Positions 27,461 through 37,855 of a DNA stretch of 64,000 nt are shown piece after piece. A program made the position numbers and the translations under genes. Numbering within the stretch: position 1 is the first letter of the stretch; each line of letters begins with the position of its first letter. Source of the stretch: Pseudomonas brassicacearum. Its GTDB lineage: Bacteria; Pseudomonadota; Gammaproteobacteria; Pseudomonadales; Pseudomonadaceae. The DNA lies in NCBI RefSeq assembly GCF_009601685.2, contig NZ_CP045701.2, positions 2,294,001 through 2,358,000 on the forward strand, given 5' to 3'. The notes beneath the pieces were generated by a model. The model had not been told where the DNA came from and ran no database searches. It saw nothing but the letters and a program-made list of their open reading frames with translations.

Positions 27461-28345
27461 ATGTTCGACTGGAATGACCTGCGCTATTTCCTGGAACTGC
27501 AACGCAGCGGCCGTTTGCTGACGGCTGCACGGCGCCTGAACACTACCCACGCCACCGTGGCCCGGCACATCGAGGCCATCGAGAAAAGCCTGGGCACCGC
27601 GCTGTTTGTCCAGCATGCCCAGGGCTATGAGTTGACCCCGGCGGGCGAGACGCTGCTCAAGCACGCCGAAGCCATGGAGAACGTAGCGTTGCTGGCCCAG
27701 GAGGACATCACCCAGTCCAGTGCGCCCCTGGGCAAGATCCGCCTGGGGGTGACCGAGGGGCTGGGCATCATGTTCCTCGCCAGTCGCATGGACGGGTTGT
27801 TCCAGCGCTATCCGGGGCTGGAAGTGGAACTGGTGGCAGTGCCGCGATTTGTCAGCATCCTCAACCGTGAGGCGGAAATCAGCATCCACCTCGAACGCCC
27901 GGCGGCCGACCTGCTGGTCACCCGCAAACTCACCGACTACAGCCTGGCGCTGTACGCCAGCCAGGCCTACCTGGACCGCTCGCCAGCGCTGCGCAGCCGC
28001 GAGGACCTGGCCCGTCATGCCTGGATCGGCTATGTCGACGACCTGCTGTTCAGCCAGGAACTGATGTTCCTCAACAGCTTTTGCCGCAACCCCCGCGTGG
28101 TGTTCCACAGCACCAGCGTCATCGCCCAGCAACAGGCCGCGCGCTCGGGCCTTGGGATCGCCGTGCTGCCGTGCTACATGGCCAGTGGCGACCCGACGTT
28201 GGTGCCGCTGCTGCCGGACGAAACCATCCGCCGCAGCTACTGGATCAGCACTCGCCGCGAACTGCACAAGTCCGTACGACTGCGGGTGCTGTGGGATTAC
28301 GTGGTGCAGTTGTGCGAGCGGGAGCAGGGACTGCTGTTGCCCTGA
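27461..28345 (+). CDS. LysR-family transcriptional regulator
   Basis: A 294-residue LysR protein with its helix-turn-helix near residues 20-55 (GRLLTAARRLNTTHATVARH) and an effector domain from about residue 90. The ATG at 27461 follows AAGGAT. It is divergent from the GMC oxidoreductase and transporter pair with 130 bases between starts, so it probably controls them. Confidence 0.9.
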   Translation: MFDWNDLRYFLELQRSGRLLTAARRLNTTHATVARHIEAIEKSLGTALFVQHAQGYELTPAGETLLKHAEAMENVALLAQEDITQSSAPLGKIRLGVTEGLGIMFLASRMDGLFQRYPGLEVELVAVPRFVSILNREAEISIHLERPAADLLVTRKLTDYSLALYASQAYLDRSPALRSREDLARHAWIGYVDDLLFSQELMFLNSFCRNPRVVFHSTSVIAQQQAARSGLGIAVLPCYMASGDPTLVPLLPDETIRRSYWISTRRELHKSVRLRVLWDYVVQLCEREQGLLLP

Positions 28346-28404
28346 GCAAACACATCTGTTTGGGCTGAGAAAACCTGTGGCCAGGGATTGTTCCCGCTGG
28401 GCTC

Positions 28405-28520
28405 TATAGGCGCTGGCGAAGCCTGCGATCTTTTGTTTTTGATCTTTCTCTTGCGACTCAATTGTCCGGGGCAAGATCGCAGCCTCGTTGCACTCGTCAG
28501 CTCCTACACAGCTCCTACAC
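28405..28520. repeat. Family A hairpin repeat, copy 4, with duplicated 11-bp end
   Basis: A degenerate left arm (TAGGCGCTGGCGAAGCC) and a right arm ending in GTCAGCTCCTAC. AGCTCCTACAC is duplicated at the end. A family C-like arm (GTGGCCAGGGATTGTTCCCG) precedes it at about 28378, and a single family B arm lies at about 28550-28580. Confidence 0.8.
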
Positions 28521-28631
28521 AGTTCAGGCTCGCCATATCCCACTAAACCCGGTGGGAGTGAGCCTGCTCGCGATGCGGCGGTCGTTTCACCTGTGAACTG
28601 ACTGGCGGCGCTTGTCAGAAAAATCCCGAAA

Positions 28632-28647
28632 GAGTACAAATGTACTC
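28632..28647. promoter_or_regulatory. LexA2 operator of the mutasome operon
   Basis: GAGTAC-AAAT-GTACTC is a perfect 6+4+6 palindrome that overlaps the first possible ATG of lexA2. It matches the AGTAC-N4-GTRCT type of site I recall for the second LexA of Pseudomonas putida, so autoregulation is likely. Confidence 0.8.
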
Positions 28648-29257
28648 CATGACGACTCTCACCCCCCGCCGTACCGCCATCCTGACTTTCATCCGCGAAC
28701 GCATCGCCGATCAGGGCCAGCCTCCCAGCCTCGCTGAAATCAGCGAGGCGTTCGGTTTTGCCTCCCGCAGTGTGGCGCGCAAGCATGTGCTGGCGCTGAC
28801 CGAAGCCGGTTTCATCGAGGTCAATCCGCACCAGGCCCGGGGCATTCGCTTGCTGAACCAACCACCACGGCCCGAGCTGCTGGACGTGCCGGTGCTGGGG
28901 CGAGTGGCCGCCGGGCTGCCGATCGGCGCCGACGCCGAGGTCCACAGCCGACTGATGCTGGACCCGGCGATTTTTACCAAGGCGCCGGATTACCTGCTGC
29001 GGGTCCAGGGCGATTCGATGATCGAGGACGGCATTCTCGACGGTGACCTGGTGGGTGTGCAGCGCACGCCGCAGGCCGCCAACGGCCAGATTGTCGTGGC
29101 GCGCCTGGACGGCGAAGTCACCATCAAGCGCTTCGAGCGCATCGGCGAGCGGGTGCGCTTGCTGCCGCGCAATCCGGCCTACCAGCCGATCATCGTCGAG
29201 GCCGACCAGGACCTGGCGATAGAAGGGGTGTTCTGTGGCTTGGTGAGGCAAGGCTGA
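28640..29257 (+). CDS. lexA2: Second LexA-type SOS repressor (LexA2)
   Basis: A 205-residue LexA homologue: winged-helix N-terminus (about 5-70), Ala-Gly cleavage site A91-G92 (GRVAAGLPIG), and the self-cleavage pair S126 (GDSMIEDG) and K163 (EVTIKRF). The recognition helix (PSLAEISEAFGFASRSVARK) differs from classical LexA, fitting its different operator. Two ATGs are possible, 28640 (inside the operator) and 28649; the choice is open. Its stop overlaps the imuA start (TGATG). Confidence 0.93.
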   Translation: MYSMTTLTPRRTAILTFIRERIADQGQPPSLAEISEAFGFASRSVARKHVLALTEAGFIEVNPHQARGIRLLNQPPRPELLDVPVLGRVAAGLPIGADAEVHSRLMLDPAIFTKAPDYLLRVQGDSMIEDGILDGDLVGVQRTPQAANGQIVVARLDGEVTIKRFERIGERVRLLPRNPAYQPIIVEADQDLAIEGVFCGLVRQG

Positions 29258-29889
29258 TGGGCGCTGTCGTTGCGCTGGACACGCTGTTCAACGGCGGCCA
29301 GGTCTGGAAGGGCCGGCCTGCGCCGCCAGCCGCCAGCCCGCAACCCACCGGCCATGGGGCACTGGACGCGGCGTTGCCCAGTGGTGGCTGGCCGGAAGCG
29401 GCGTTGACGGAACTGCTCATCGCCGCGCCGGGCGTGGGTGAGTTGCAACTGGTGTGGCCGACCCTGGCGCGGCTGTCGGCGGCGGGGGAGCGGATCGTGC
29501 TGGTGGCACCACCGTTCGTGCCCTATCCCCAGGCCTGGCAGAACGCTGGCATCGACCTGCAACAGTTGTCGGTGATCCGCGCCGATGAACGCGATGCCCT
29601 GTGGGCCACCGAACAATGCCTGCGTTCGGGCAGTTGTGGCGCGGTCCTGTGCTGGCCCCACCAGGCGGATGACCGGGCCTTGCGCCGCTTGCAAGTGGCA
29701 GCGGAAACCGGCCAGACCCTGGCGTTCGCCTGGCGCTCGATCCAGGAAGCCATCAACCCGTCGCCGGCGGCTCTGCGCATCGCCATCGATACCCGGCCGG
29801 CGCAATTGCGCGTGCTCAAGTGTCGGGGCGGGCTGGCCCGTTCGGCGCCGATTGCCTTTGCCACGCTCGCCCCACAAACCGGGCATTGA
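29257..29889 (+). CDS. imuA: ImuA, translesion mutasome accessory protein
   Basis: A RecA-like ATPase-fold relative of SulA, 210 residues, and an accessory of ImuB/DnaE2 damage tolerance. Its core resembles SulA/RecA (GALDAALPSGGWPEAALTEL, then GVGELQLVWPTLARLS), but there is no classical Walker A. The start overlaps the lexA2 stop by one base, and imuB starts 7 bases after its stop, so translation is coupled. Confidence 0.9.
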   Translation: MGAVVALDTLFNGGQVWKGRPAPPAASPQPTGHGALDAALPSGGWPEAALTELLIAAPGVGELQLVWPTLARLSAAGERIVLVAPPFVPYPQAWQNAGIDLQQLSVIRADERDALWATEQCLRSGSCGAVLCWPHQADDRALRRLQVAAETGQTLAFAWRSIQEAINPSPAALRIAIDTRPAQLRVLKCRGGLARSAPIAFATLAPQTGH

Positions 29890-29896
29890 GGTTGCG

Positions 29897-31318
29897 ATGC
29901 GCTGGGTCTGTATTCTCTTCCCGCAATTGGCGCTGGACGCCGCGCTGCGTCAGCGCCCCGATCCCGACCAGCCCCTGGCATTGCTGACCGGTCCGGCCCA
30001 GCGTCGGGTGCTGCAAGCGGTGAATGCGCCGGCACGGGCCCTGGGCTTGCGTCCCGGCCAGACCATGACCGCCGCCCAGGCCTTGAGCAAAGGCTTTGCC
30101 ACCGCCGAATACGACGTGGCGCAAATCGAACACTGGCAACAGTTCCTGGCAGCCTGGGCCTACCGTTTCAGCTCCCAGGTCAGTTTGCATTACCCGCGTA
30201 CACTGCTGTTCGAGATCGAGTCGAGCCTGGGCCTGTTCGGACCCTGGCCGGTGTTCGAGGCGCGCTTGCGGGCCGAGCTGACCGAGCTGGGCTTTCGTCA
30301 TCGCATCGTCGCAGCCCCCAATCCGGTGGCGGCGCGGGTGTTGGCCAATGCCTATGACGCCCTGGTGGTGCCCGACGCCGAGACCTTGCAACAATGCCTG
30401 GGAGACATGCCCGTGGAGCGGATCGGCCTGGAACCCGAGGTCGCCACGGCGCTGTCGCGCATGGGCCTGCGCCGCCTGAGCCAGGTCCAGGCCTTGCCCC
30501 GGCAGACCCTGGCACGGCGTTTCGAGGCCCAGGTGCTCAAGCACCTCGACGCGTTGACGGGCAGTCGCACCCTGGCGCTGTCGTTCTACCTGCCGCCAGA
30601 CCGTTTCGATGTGCGCATCGAACTCAACTATGACGTGCAATCCCATCAGGCGCTGCTGTTCCCATTGCGCCGCTTGACCGGTGACCTGTCGGCCTTCCTG
30701 TGCGGACGCGACAGCGGCGTGCAGCGCTTCGACCTGCACCTGGAGCACGCCGGTTTGCCGGACACGCTGATCAAGGTCGGCCTGCTCAGCGCCGAACGGG
30801 ATCCTGCGATGCTTTTCGAACTGGCCCGCGGTCGCTTGGAGCAGGTGCAGGTCGCGGCCCCGGTACGGGGTTTTCGCTTGTGTGCCGAGGACCTGCCGAG
30901 TTTCGTGCCCCAGCGCCTGGAGCTGTTCGACGAGCGCCCACAACAGTCTTTGCCCTGGGAGCAACTGCGCGAACGGCTGCGGGCGCGGTTGGGGGATGAC
31001 GCGGTGCAGGGCCTGGGGTTTCGCGATGACCATCGACCTGAATGCGCCTGGCAAATGACGGCCCAACCCCGGCCCCAGGCCTGTCCGGTGCGCGCTGGCG
31101 TGCAACGTCCCGGCTGGCTGCTGAATGAGGCCCAGGTGCTGCCGGACAGCCAGGCGCGAATCCTCATGGGCCCGGAACGCATCGAGACTGGCTGGTGGGA
31201 CGGTGCCGATGTACGCCGCGACTACTACCTGGTCGAAACCCGCAACGGACAACGAGGCTGGGCCTATCGACCGGTGGGCGAGGGCGGGCCGCTGTGGCTG
31301 CAGGGCTGGTTCGCATGA
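29897..31318 (+). CDS. imuB: ImuB, Y-family polymerase-like mutasome protein
   Basis: A 473-residue Y-family DNA polymerase relative. It is known as a catalytically inactive hub that links ImuA, DnaE2 and the sliding clamp. The N-terminus reads [20 protein letters not shown], where the active-polymerase acidic motif is not intact, and a QLxLF-type clamp motif is not obvious on reading. The ATG at 29897 follows GAGGTTGCG; the open frame continues upstream inside imuA in another frame. It ends in ATGA overlapping dnaE2. Confidence 0.91.
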   Translation: MRWVCILFPQLALDAALRQRPDPDQPLALLTGPAQRRVLQAVNAPARALGLRPGQTMTAAQALSKGFATAEYDVAQIEHWQQFLAAWAYRFSSQVSLHYPRTLLFEIESSLGLFGPWPVFEARLRAELTELGFRHRIVAAPNPVAARVLANAYDALVVPDAETLQQCLGDMPVERIGLEPEVATALSRMGLRRLSQVQALPRQTLARRFEAQVLKHLDALTGSRTLALSFYLPPDRFDVRIELNYDVQSHQALLFPLRRLTGDLSAFLCGRDSGVQRFDLHLEHAGLPDTLIKVGLLSAERDPAMLFELARGRLEQVQVAAPVRGFRLCAEDLPSFVPQRLELFDERPQQSLPWEQLRERLRARLGDDAVQGLGFRDDHRPECAWQMTAQPRPQACPVRAGVQRPGWLLNEAQVLPDSQARILMGPERIETGWWDGADVRRDYYLVETRNGQRGWAYRPVGEGGPLWLQGWFA

Positions 31319-34300
31319 GCGTTGAGTATGCCGAGCTGCATTGCCTGTCGAACTTCAGCTTCCAGCGCGGAGCCTCCAGTGCCCTGGAGCTGTGCCGTCG
31401 CGCCAGACAGCAGGGCTATCAGGCCCTGGCGATCACCGACGAATGCACTTTGGCCGGAATCGTCCGGGCCTGGCAGGCGGCCAGGGAGCTGGAGCTGCAA
31501 CTGATCATCGGCAGCGAAATCCAGGTCGAAAACGGCCCGAAGCTGGTGTTGCTGGTGGAAAACCTGCAGGGCTATCAAGCCTTGTGCCGGCTGATCACCC
31601 GCGCCCGGCGTCGCAGCGAGAAGGGTCACTATCGCATCGTGCGAGAGGACTTCGACCAGCCCTTGCCGGGGCTGCTGGCGTTGTGGATAGCCGAGGGCAA
31701 AGACGCCGAGGAGCACGGCCGTTGGCTCCGGTCGATCTTTGCCGGGTGCCTATGGCTGACGGTCCAGTTGCATTGCGCACAGGACGACCGCCGCCGGTTG
31801 GCAGACTCGTTGGCGCTGGCCGAGCGCTTGGATCTTCCAGCCGTGGCCAGTGGTGATGTGCACATGCACGTGCGCGGCCGTCGTGCCTTGCAGGACACCA
31901 TGACCGCCATCCGTCACCACGTCCCGGTGGCCGAGGCCGGCCAGCGCCTGCACCCCAACGGCGAGCGTCACTTGCGCAGCCGCAAGGCTCTGGCCGATCT
32001 CTACCCGCGGGCCTTGCTCGACGAAACCCTGAACATCGCCCGGCGTTGCACCTTCGACTTGGGTCAACTGCGCTATCAATACCCCCGCGAGTTGGTGCCC
32101 GAGGGGCATGATCCGGCGTCCTGGCTGCGGGAACTGACCGAGCGCGGCATGCGCGAGCGGTGGAAGGATGGCGTGACAGACAAAGTGCGGGCACAGATCG
32201 ACAAGGAGCTGAGCCTGATCGCCGAGCTGGGTTATGACAGCTATTTCCTCACCGTACAGGACATCGTCAGCTTCGCCCGCAGCCGCCATATCCTTTGCCA
32301 GGGGCGTGGTTCGGCGGCCAACTCGGCGGTGTGCTACGCCCTGGGTATCACCGAGATCGATCCCAGCCTTACCAACCTGTTGTTCGAACGCTTCCTGTCC
32401 CGGGAGCGCAACGAGCCGCCGGACATCGACGTCGATTTCGAACATGAGCGTCGCGAGGAAGTGCTGCAGTACGTGTTCCAGCGCTACGGTCGTCATCGAG
32501 CGGCGTTGACGGCGGTGGTCAGCAGTTACCACGGCGCCGGGGCGGTGCGCGATGTGGCCAAGGCCCTGGGCTTGCCGACGGATCAGGTCAACGCCCTGGC
32601 CGATTGCTGTGGCCGCTGGAGCGACGAGGCGCCGCCAGTGGAGCGCTTGCGTGAAGGCGGCTTCGACCCGGACAGCCCGGTGTTGCGCCGAGTGCTGGGC
32701 CTGACCCAGCAACTGATCGGTTTTCCCCGGCATTTGTCCCAGCACCCTGGCGGCTTCGTGATTTGCGAGCAGCCCCTGGACACCCTGGTGCCGGTGGAAA
32801 ACGCCGCCATGGCCGAACGCACCATCATCCAGTGGGACAAGGACGACCTGGACGCGGTCGGGTTGCTCAAGGTGGACATCCTGGCCCTGGGCATGCTCAG
32901 TGCGATTCGTCGCTGTTTCGACCTGATCGAGCACTACCGGGGGCAGCGCTATGCCTTGGCGTCGTTGCCCCAGGAGGATCCGGCGACCTACGAGATGATC
33001 AGTCGCGCCGACACCATCGGTGTGTTCCAGATCGAGTCCCGGGCGCAGATGTCGATGTTGCCTCGGCTGAGACCCCAGACGTTCTACGATTTGGTCATCG
33101 AAGTGGCGATCGTGCGGCCCGGGCCGATCCAGGGGGGGATGGTGCATCCATACCTGCGGCGCAGAAACAAAGAAGAGGCGGTGACTTATCCCTCTGAAGC
33201 GCTGGAAGAAGTGCTCAACCGCACCCTGGGTGTCCCCTTGTTCCAGGAGCAGGTCATGCAGATCGCCATTGTCGCGGCCGATTACACCCCAGGTGAAGCC
33301 GACCAGTTGCGTCGCTCCATGGCTGCCTGGAAACGTCACGGTGGGTTGGAGCCCCATCGGGAACGCCTGGCGCAGGGGATGAAGAAAAACGGCTATACCG
33401 CTGAATTCGCCGCGCAAATCTTCGAACAGATCAAAGGCTTCGGCAATTACGGTTTTCCCGAATCCCACGCCGCCAGTTTCGCCTTGCTGACCTACGCCAG
33501 CAGTTGGCTCAAATGCCACGAACCGGCGGCGTTCGCCTGTGCCTTGATCAACAGTTGGCCCATGGGGTTCTACAGTCCGGACCAGATCCTCCAGGATGCC
33601 CGCCGGCATCAACTGTCGATCCGCCCGGTGGACGTGCGCGCCAGCGATTGGGATTGCAGTCTCGAACCCATGGAGGGCCGACAACCAGCGATCCGCATGG
33701 GGCTGCGCATGGTCAAGGGTTTTCGCGAAGAGGATGCCCGTCGTATCGAAGCGGCCCGCCAGCATCGGCCCTTCAGCGACGTGGCCGACTTGGGCGAGCG
33801 CGCGCAGCTCGATGCCCGGGCCCAGGCGCAACTGGCCGACGCGGGCGCCTTGCAGGGCTTGGCCGGTGATCGTCATCGTGCCCGCTGGGAAGTGGCCGGG
33901 GTGCAGAAGCAACTGGGTTTGTTCGCCGGTTTGCCCAGCCAGGAGGAACCCCCCGTGGCCCTGCCAAAACCCACGCTGGGGGAAAACCTGTTTGCCGATT
34001 ACGCTACGCTCGGCACGACACTGGGCCCTCATCCGCTGGCCCTGTTGCGCCCCGAACTGCGCGCCCGGCGCTGCCGCAGCTCACGGGAGCTGCAGGCGGT
34101 GGAGCATGGCCGCAACGTCAGCGTCGCCGGCCTTGTCACCGGCCGCCAACGCCCGGGCACGGCCAGCGGTGTGACCTTCGTCACCCTGGAAGATGAATTC
34201 GGCAACCTCAACGTGGTGGTCTGGCGCGACTTGGCCGAGCGCCAGCGCAAGACCTTGGTAGGCTCGCAATTGCTCAGGGTCGACGGGCGCTGGGAAAGCG

Positions 34301-34392
34301 TCGGCGAGGTCCGCCACTTGATCGCCGGGCGCCTGAGCGACCTGACCGAGTTGTTGGCGGGTATCCAGGTGCATAGCCGTGATTTCCGCTAG
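31315..34392 (+). CDS. dnaE2: Error-prone DNA polymerase DnaE2
   Basis: A C-family polymerase of 1,025 residues used for damage-induced mutagenesis. It has an N-terminal PHP domain ([16 protein letters not shown]), a palm with catalytic Asp residues D370 and D372 in [13 protein letters not shown], and a C-terminal OB fold ([20 protein letters not shown]). Its length matches DnaE2 rather than the 1,160-residue replicative DnaE. ATG overlaps the imuB stop. Last gene of lexA2-imuA-imuB-dnaE2. Confidence 0.94.
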   Translation: MSVEYAELHCLSNFSFQRGASSALELCRRARQQGYQALAITDECTLAGIVRAWQAARELELQLIIGSEIQVENGPKLVLLVENLQGYQALCRLITRARRRSEKGHYRIVREDFDQPLPGLLALWIAEGKDAEEHGRWLRSIFAGCLWLTVQLHCAQDDRRRLADSLALAERLDLPAVASGDVHMHVRGRRALQDTMTAIRHHVPVAEAGQRLHPNGERHLRSRKALADLYPRALLDETLNIARRCTFDLGQLRYQYPRELVPEGHDPASWLRELTERGMRERWKDGVTDKVRAQIDKELSLIAELGYDSYFLTVQDIVSFARSRHILCQGRGSAANSAVCYALGITEIDPSLTNLLFERFLSRERNEPPDIDVDFEHERREEVLQYVFQRYGRHRAALTAVVSSYHGAGAVRDVAKALGLPTDQVNALADCCGRWSDEAPPVERLREGGFDPDSPVLRRVLGLTQQLIGFPRHLSQHPGGFVICEQPLDTLVPVENAAMAERTIIQWDKDDLDAVGLLKVDILALGMLSAIRRCFDLIEHYRGQRYALASLPQEDPATYEMISRADTIGVFQIESRAQMSMLPRLRPQTFYDLVIEVAIVRPGPIQGGMVHPYLRRRNKEEAVTYPSEALEEVLNRTLGVPLFQEQVMQIAIVAADYTPGEADQLRRSMAAWKRHGGLEPHRERLAQGMKKNGYTAEFAAQIFEQIKGFGNYGFPESHAASFALLTYASSWLKCHEPAAFACALINSWPMGFYSPDQILQDARRHQLSIRPVDVRASDWDCSLEPMEGRQPAIRMGLRMVKGFREEDARRIEAARQHRPFSDVADLGERAQLDARAQAQLADAGALQGLAGDRHRARWEVAGVQKQLGLFAGLPSQEEPPVALPKPTLGENLFADYATLGTTLGPHPLALLRPELRARRCRSSRELQAVEHGRNVSVAGLVTGRQRPGTASGVTFVTLEDEFGNLNVVVWRDLAERQRKTLVGSQLLRVDGRWESVGEVRHLIAGRLSDLTELLAGIQVHSRDFR

Positions 34393-34422
34393 ACAACACT
34401 ACCCCCCGTGGCGAGGAGATGT

Positions 34423-34524
34423 GTAGGAGCTGTCGAGTGCAACGAGGCTGCGATCTTGTCCCAGGCAATTGAGTCGCAAGCGAAAGATCAAGATCAAAAG
34501 ATCGCAGGCTTCGCCAGCTCCTAC
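34423..34524. repeat. Family A hairpin repeat, copy 5
   Basis: Left arm GTAGGAGCTGTCGAGTGCAA, right arm, read on the minus strand, GTAGGAGCTGGCGAAGCC. Degenerate family C-like flanks (GTGGCGAGGAGATG on the left and CTCTGGCCAC on the right) suggest the nested layout here too. Confidence 0.85.
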
Positions 34525-34655
34525 AGGGCCAAGCAGGAGTAATCTCTGGCCACAGGGATCGTGCGCATGAAACCAAACGCCAACCCAGCGCTCGAAGCTC
34601 TGATCGCAAGGGATTTGTGTCTGCCGACTCCCTGCAGGCGTTTTGAGGTTCAGAA

Positions 34656-36773
34656 TTGACCATGCAGTTTCTATCCCAAAATCACGGGTGCCCTGGATGG
34701 GGCGGTGAAATGGCCGGGCGTATCCGGGCGTTCGATTGGAGCAGGACCGAGTTGGGCGCCATCGAGCACTGGTCCGCCAGCCTGCGCAGCGCCGTCCAAT
34801 TGTTGCTGGCTTCGCCCCTGCCGATGGTGATGTTGTGGGGCCGTCAGGGCTTCATGATCTACAACGATGCCTATGCCGAGTTCGCTGGTGGCCGCCATCC
34901 TTACCTGCTGGGGTGCGCGGTGGAGTTGGGCTGGCCGGAGGTCGCCGAGTTCAATCGACATGTGCTGGACGTCTGCCTGGCCGGTGGCACCTTGTCCTAC
35001 CGCAGCAAAGAGCTGGTCCTGCTGCGCGATGGCAAGCCTGAAGATGTGTGGATGGACCTCTATTACAGCCCGGTGCCCGATGACGACCAGTCCCCGGCGG
35101 GCGTGTTGGCGATTGTGGTGGAAACCACCGAGCACGTGTTGACCGAGCGCGCCCGGCAAGAGGCCGAACGCAGTTACCGAGCCGTCAATGAACGCATCCA
35201 GTTGGCCCTCTCGGCCGGACCGTTGCTGGGGTCGTTCGTCTGGGACATCCAGGCCGACACGCTGTCGGGCGATGAGCGTTTCGCCCGTACCTTCAACTAC
35301 CCGCCAGACTGTTCGCTGGACGCACTGCCCATGGAAATTGCCCGCCAGCGCATCCACGCCGATGACCTCGAAGAGGTCAACCAGCGGGTCGAACTGACCT
35401 TGCGCACGGGCATCCCCTACAGCGCTGAATATCGGGTACGCGGCGTGGGCGGTGATTACCTGTGGGTGCTGGCCAGCGGTCGCTGCGAATTCGATGCCAC
35501 GGGCAAGCCCCTGCGTTTTCCAGGTGTGCTGATTGACATCAATGAACGCAAGACAGCCGAAGCGTCGCTGCTCAAATTCACCCGCGACCTGGAACAGCGA
35601 GTCGCCGACGAGGTGCAGGCGCGGCTGGCAGCGGAAGAGCAGTTGCGTCAGTCGCAAAAGCTCGAGGCCATTGGCGGTCTCACTGGCGGCGTGGCCCATG
35701 ACTTCAACAACTTGCTGCAAGTGATTGCCGGCAACCTGCACTTGCTGGCTCGCCACGAGCCGGATAACGCCAACGTGCAGCGGCGGGTCAGTGCCTCCAT
35801 CGAAGCCGTGGAGCGGGGCGCCAAGTTGTCATCGCAATTGCTGGCTTTTGCCCGGCGCCAGCCATTGTCACCGGCGGTCTACAACCCGCGACGCATCTAC
35901 GATGGCATGGGTGAACTGCTGCAACGGGCCTTGGGCGAAACCATCCAGATTGAAATGAGCCTGCCCCAGGAGCCCTGGTGCATCCACGTCGATCGCAATC
36001 AATTGGAAAACGCCCTGTTGAACCTGGCGATCAATGCTCGCGATGCCATGGGCGGCGAGGGCATCATCCGCCTGATCGGGGAGAACATCGCGCTCGATGA
36101 AGCGTTCTGTGCCGGCAAGGGGATCTCGGCCGGCGACTATGTCCGGCTGTCGGTGATCGACCGCGGTGCCGGCATGCCGCCCGACATCCTGAAGCAGGTG
36201 TTCGAACCGTTTTTCACCACCAAGACCGATGGCCAGGGCACCGGGCTTGGACTGAGCATGGTGTTCGGGTTCGTCAAGCAGAGTGGCGGCCATATCGAGA
36301 TCTCCAGTGACTTGGGCGAGGGCACGCGAGTACGGATGTATTTCCCTCGAAGCCTTGCGCCCGAAGCGGGGGAAACCAAGCAACACGACGTGCTTCAGTC
36401 CGGCAGGCAAGAGACGATTTTGGTGGTGGAGGACAACGAAGAGGTGCGCAGCGCGTCGGTGGAACTGCTGGAGCAGTCCGGTTATCGGACCCTCACGGCC
36501 GCCAACGGCGATGAGGCGATGAAGTTGCTAATGGAAGGCATCTCGGTCGACCTGATCTTCACCGACGTGGTCATGCCCGGTCTGATCAAGAGCTCCGACC
36601 TGGCCGCCTGGGCCAAGGTGCAGAAACCGCCGGTCCCGGTGCTGTTCACCTCGGGGCATACCCGGGACATCATCTCCCGCAACCATCAACTGAGCCCCGA
36701 TACCCATTTGTTGAGCAAACCCTACGGCCCGGACGCGCTGACCCGGATGGTGAGGAACGTGCTCGGTGGCTGA
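34656..36773 (+). CDS. Hybrid sensor histidine kinase with PAS domains and receiver
   Basis: A 705-residue cytoplasmic-looking kinase without clear membrane segments. Order: PAS (about 50-165), PAS_3-type (about 185-305), dimerisation/phospho-acceptor domain with H348 in GGVAHDFNNLLQ, ATP-binding domain (NLAINARDAMGG, FEPFFTTK, GTGLGLSMV), then a C-terminal receiver with D637 (LIFTDVVMPG). GAGG lies 7 bases before a TTG at 34656 but 13 before the ATG at 34662, so the TTG start is favoured slightly. The input signal is unknown. A conserved flavin-binding LOV cysteine motif is not seen. Confidence 0.9.
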   Translation: MTMQFLSQNHGCPGWGGEMAGRIRAFDWSRTELGAIEHWSASLRSAVQLLLASPLPMVMLWGRQGFMIYNDAYAEFAGGRHPYLLGCAVELGWPEVAEFNRHVLDVCLAGGTLSYRSKELVLLRDGKPEDVWMDLYYSPVPDDDQSPAGVLAIVVETTEHVLTERARQEAERSYRAVNERIQLALSAGPLLGSFVWDIQADTLSGDERFARTFNYPPDCSLDALPMEIARQRIHADDLEEVNQRVELTLRTGIPYSAEYRVRGVGGDYLWVLASGRCEFDATGKPLRFPGVLIDINERKTAEASLLKFTRDLEQRVADEVQARLAAEEQLRQSQKLEAIGGLTGGVAHDFNNLLQVIAGNLHLLARHEPDNANVQRRVSASIEAVERGAKLSSQLLAFARRQPLSPAVYNPRRIYDGMGELLQRALGETIQIEMSLPQEPWCIHVDRNQLENALLNLAINARDAMGGEGIIRLIGENIALDEAFCAGKGISAGDYVRLSVIDRGAGMPPDILKQVFEPFFTTKTDGQGTGLGLSMVFGFVKQSGGHIEISSDLGEGTRVRMYFPRSLAPEAGETKQHDVLQSGRQETILVVEDNEEVRSASVELLEQSGYRTLTAANGDEAMKLLMEGISVDLIFTDVVMPGLIKSSDLAAWAKVQKPPVPVLFTSGHTRDIISRNHQLSPDTHLLSKPYGPDALTRMVRNVLGG

Positions 36774-36869
36774 TCGCCGCGCAGCAAACAAATGGAACCG
36801 AAGCCGTTGCGTCACCTTCGAATGTTCAAGACCGGTCATCCATCCGGCCCTGCCATGAACGAGGTGCCT

Positions 36870-37067
36870 ATGAACGACGATCCAGCAAACACCCAGCCAG
36901 TCCGCCCTGCCGGGACGGACCAGGCTCAGAGCGCCGCCACGGAGGTCGATCAGAAGAATCGTCATCGGGACAATGACAACACCTTCAGCCCCGGGTTCAA
37001 GCCTGATCCGGATCGGCCGAAATCTGGCGAGGATACTGACGCTGATATCGACACCGATGGTGGCTAG
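36870..37067 (+). CDS. Small hydrophilic acidic unknown protein
   Basis: A 65-residue, highly polar and probably disordered protein (MNDDPANTQPVRPAGTDQAQ at the start, DTDADIDTDGG at the end). GAGGTG lies 6 bases before the ATG. A strong terminator follows at once. No family recognised. It follows the histidine kinase by 96 bases and may be a small stress-type protein, by composition only. Confidence 0.7.
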   Translation: MNDDPANTQPVRPAGTDQAQSAATEVDQKNRHRDNDNTFSPGFKPDPDRPKSGEDTDADIDTDGG

Positions 37068-37072
37068 CCTAT

Positions 37073-37108
37073 AAAAAGCCCCGTTTTCTTTTTAGAACGG
37101 GGCTTTTT
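37073..37108. terminator. Bidirectional rho-independent terminator
   Basis: The stem AAAAAGCCCCGTT/AACGGGGCTTTTT (13 bp) has a 10-nt loop and is flanked by A and T runs. It serves the small gene on the left and the DUF4142 gene on the right. Confidence 0.95.
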
Positions 37109-37116
37109 ATATTTCG

Positions 37117-37638
37117 CTACTTGCTTGGATGCGCAGCCTGAAGTTTCTTGGCGGCTTCCAGGTGCTGTTGCAGGTCTGGCAGCATCTTCTGGGCGAACGC
37201 CTTGAGTTCGGTATTGCCAGCCTTCTTGTCGTCGGTGACGGTCTCGGCTTCTTTCTTGAACAGGGCGATGGTTTCTTCGTGGGCCTTGACCTGGTTGTCG
37301 GCGTAGGCTGCATCGAAGGATTCGTCGCGCATGTCGAGAATTTTCTCCTTGGCCTGCTTCACCAGCGTGGTGTCGTCGGGTACTTCGATGTCATGTTTTT
37401 GCGCCAGGGCTTTCAGCTCTTCGTTGGCCTTGGTGTGGTCGGCGATCATCTTGTTGGCGAATTCCTTGATGTCCGCCGATTGGCTTTTTTCCAAGGCCAG
37501 TTTGCTGGTCTCGATTTCTGCAATGCCACCGGCCGCCGCGTTGTCGACAAAGTCGTTGGAAGTCGCGGCCCATGCCATGCCCATGCTGCTACTCAAGGCA
37601 ACTGCCAGGCCGAGTTGACGCAGGGTAGATCTGTCCAT
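37117..37638 (-). CDS. DUF4142 periplasmic protein
   Basis: A 173-residue secreted protein with a signal peptide (cleavage after AWA, about residue 24) and a helical DUF4142 body. Typical parts are DFVDNAAAGGIAEIETSKLA, KEFANKMIADHTKANEEL and KAFAQKMLPDLQQHLEAA. GGAG lies before the ATG; the open frame upstream has no signal-like start. Members are ferritin-like helical bundles of uncertain function, often stress-associated. It is divergent from the DUF465 gene. Confidence 0.88.
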   Translation of the reverse strand: MDRSTLRQLGLAVALSSSMGMAWAATSNDFVDNAAAGGIAEIETSKLALEKSQSADIKEFANKMIADHTKANEELKALAQKHDIEVPDDTTLVKQAKEKILDMRDESFDAAYADNQVKAHEETIALFKKEAETVTDDKKAGNTELKAFAQKMLPDLQQHLEAAKKLQAAHPSK

Positions 37639-37855
37639 AGGTAAGTCTCCACACAGGTTGAACGAGCGATTCTTGTCGCCTCTGTTCAATGGAGGGCGAC
37701 GCACCGGCAAAGGTTTGATCGCCAATCGATCCGGTACGACGAACGGTCTCCGCTGGTCGGATTGGCGGTCGACAGAACCCTGTCGAGGAGGCCATCCTGA
37801 TAATCGACGGGCGCCGCAAGGGCGTCTGCCACCGACCCATCGAAGGAGGTGTTCC

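Noticed and set aside
29585..29896. N-terminal extension of imuB into imuA
   Set aside because: The family start [13 protein letters not shown] at 29897 follows a ribosome-binding site; the extension is out-of-frame imuA sequence.
31750..34032. 760-codon minus-strand open frame over dnaE2
   Set aside because: Antisense shadow without motifs.
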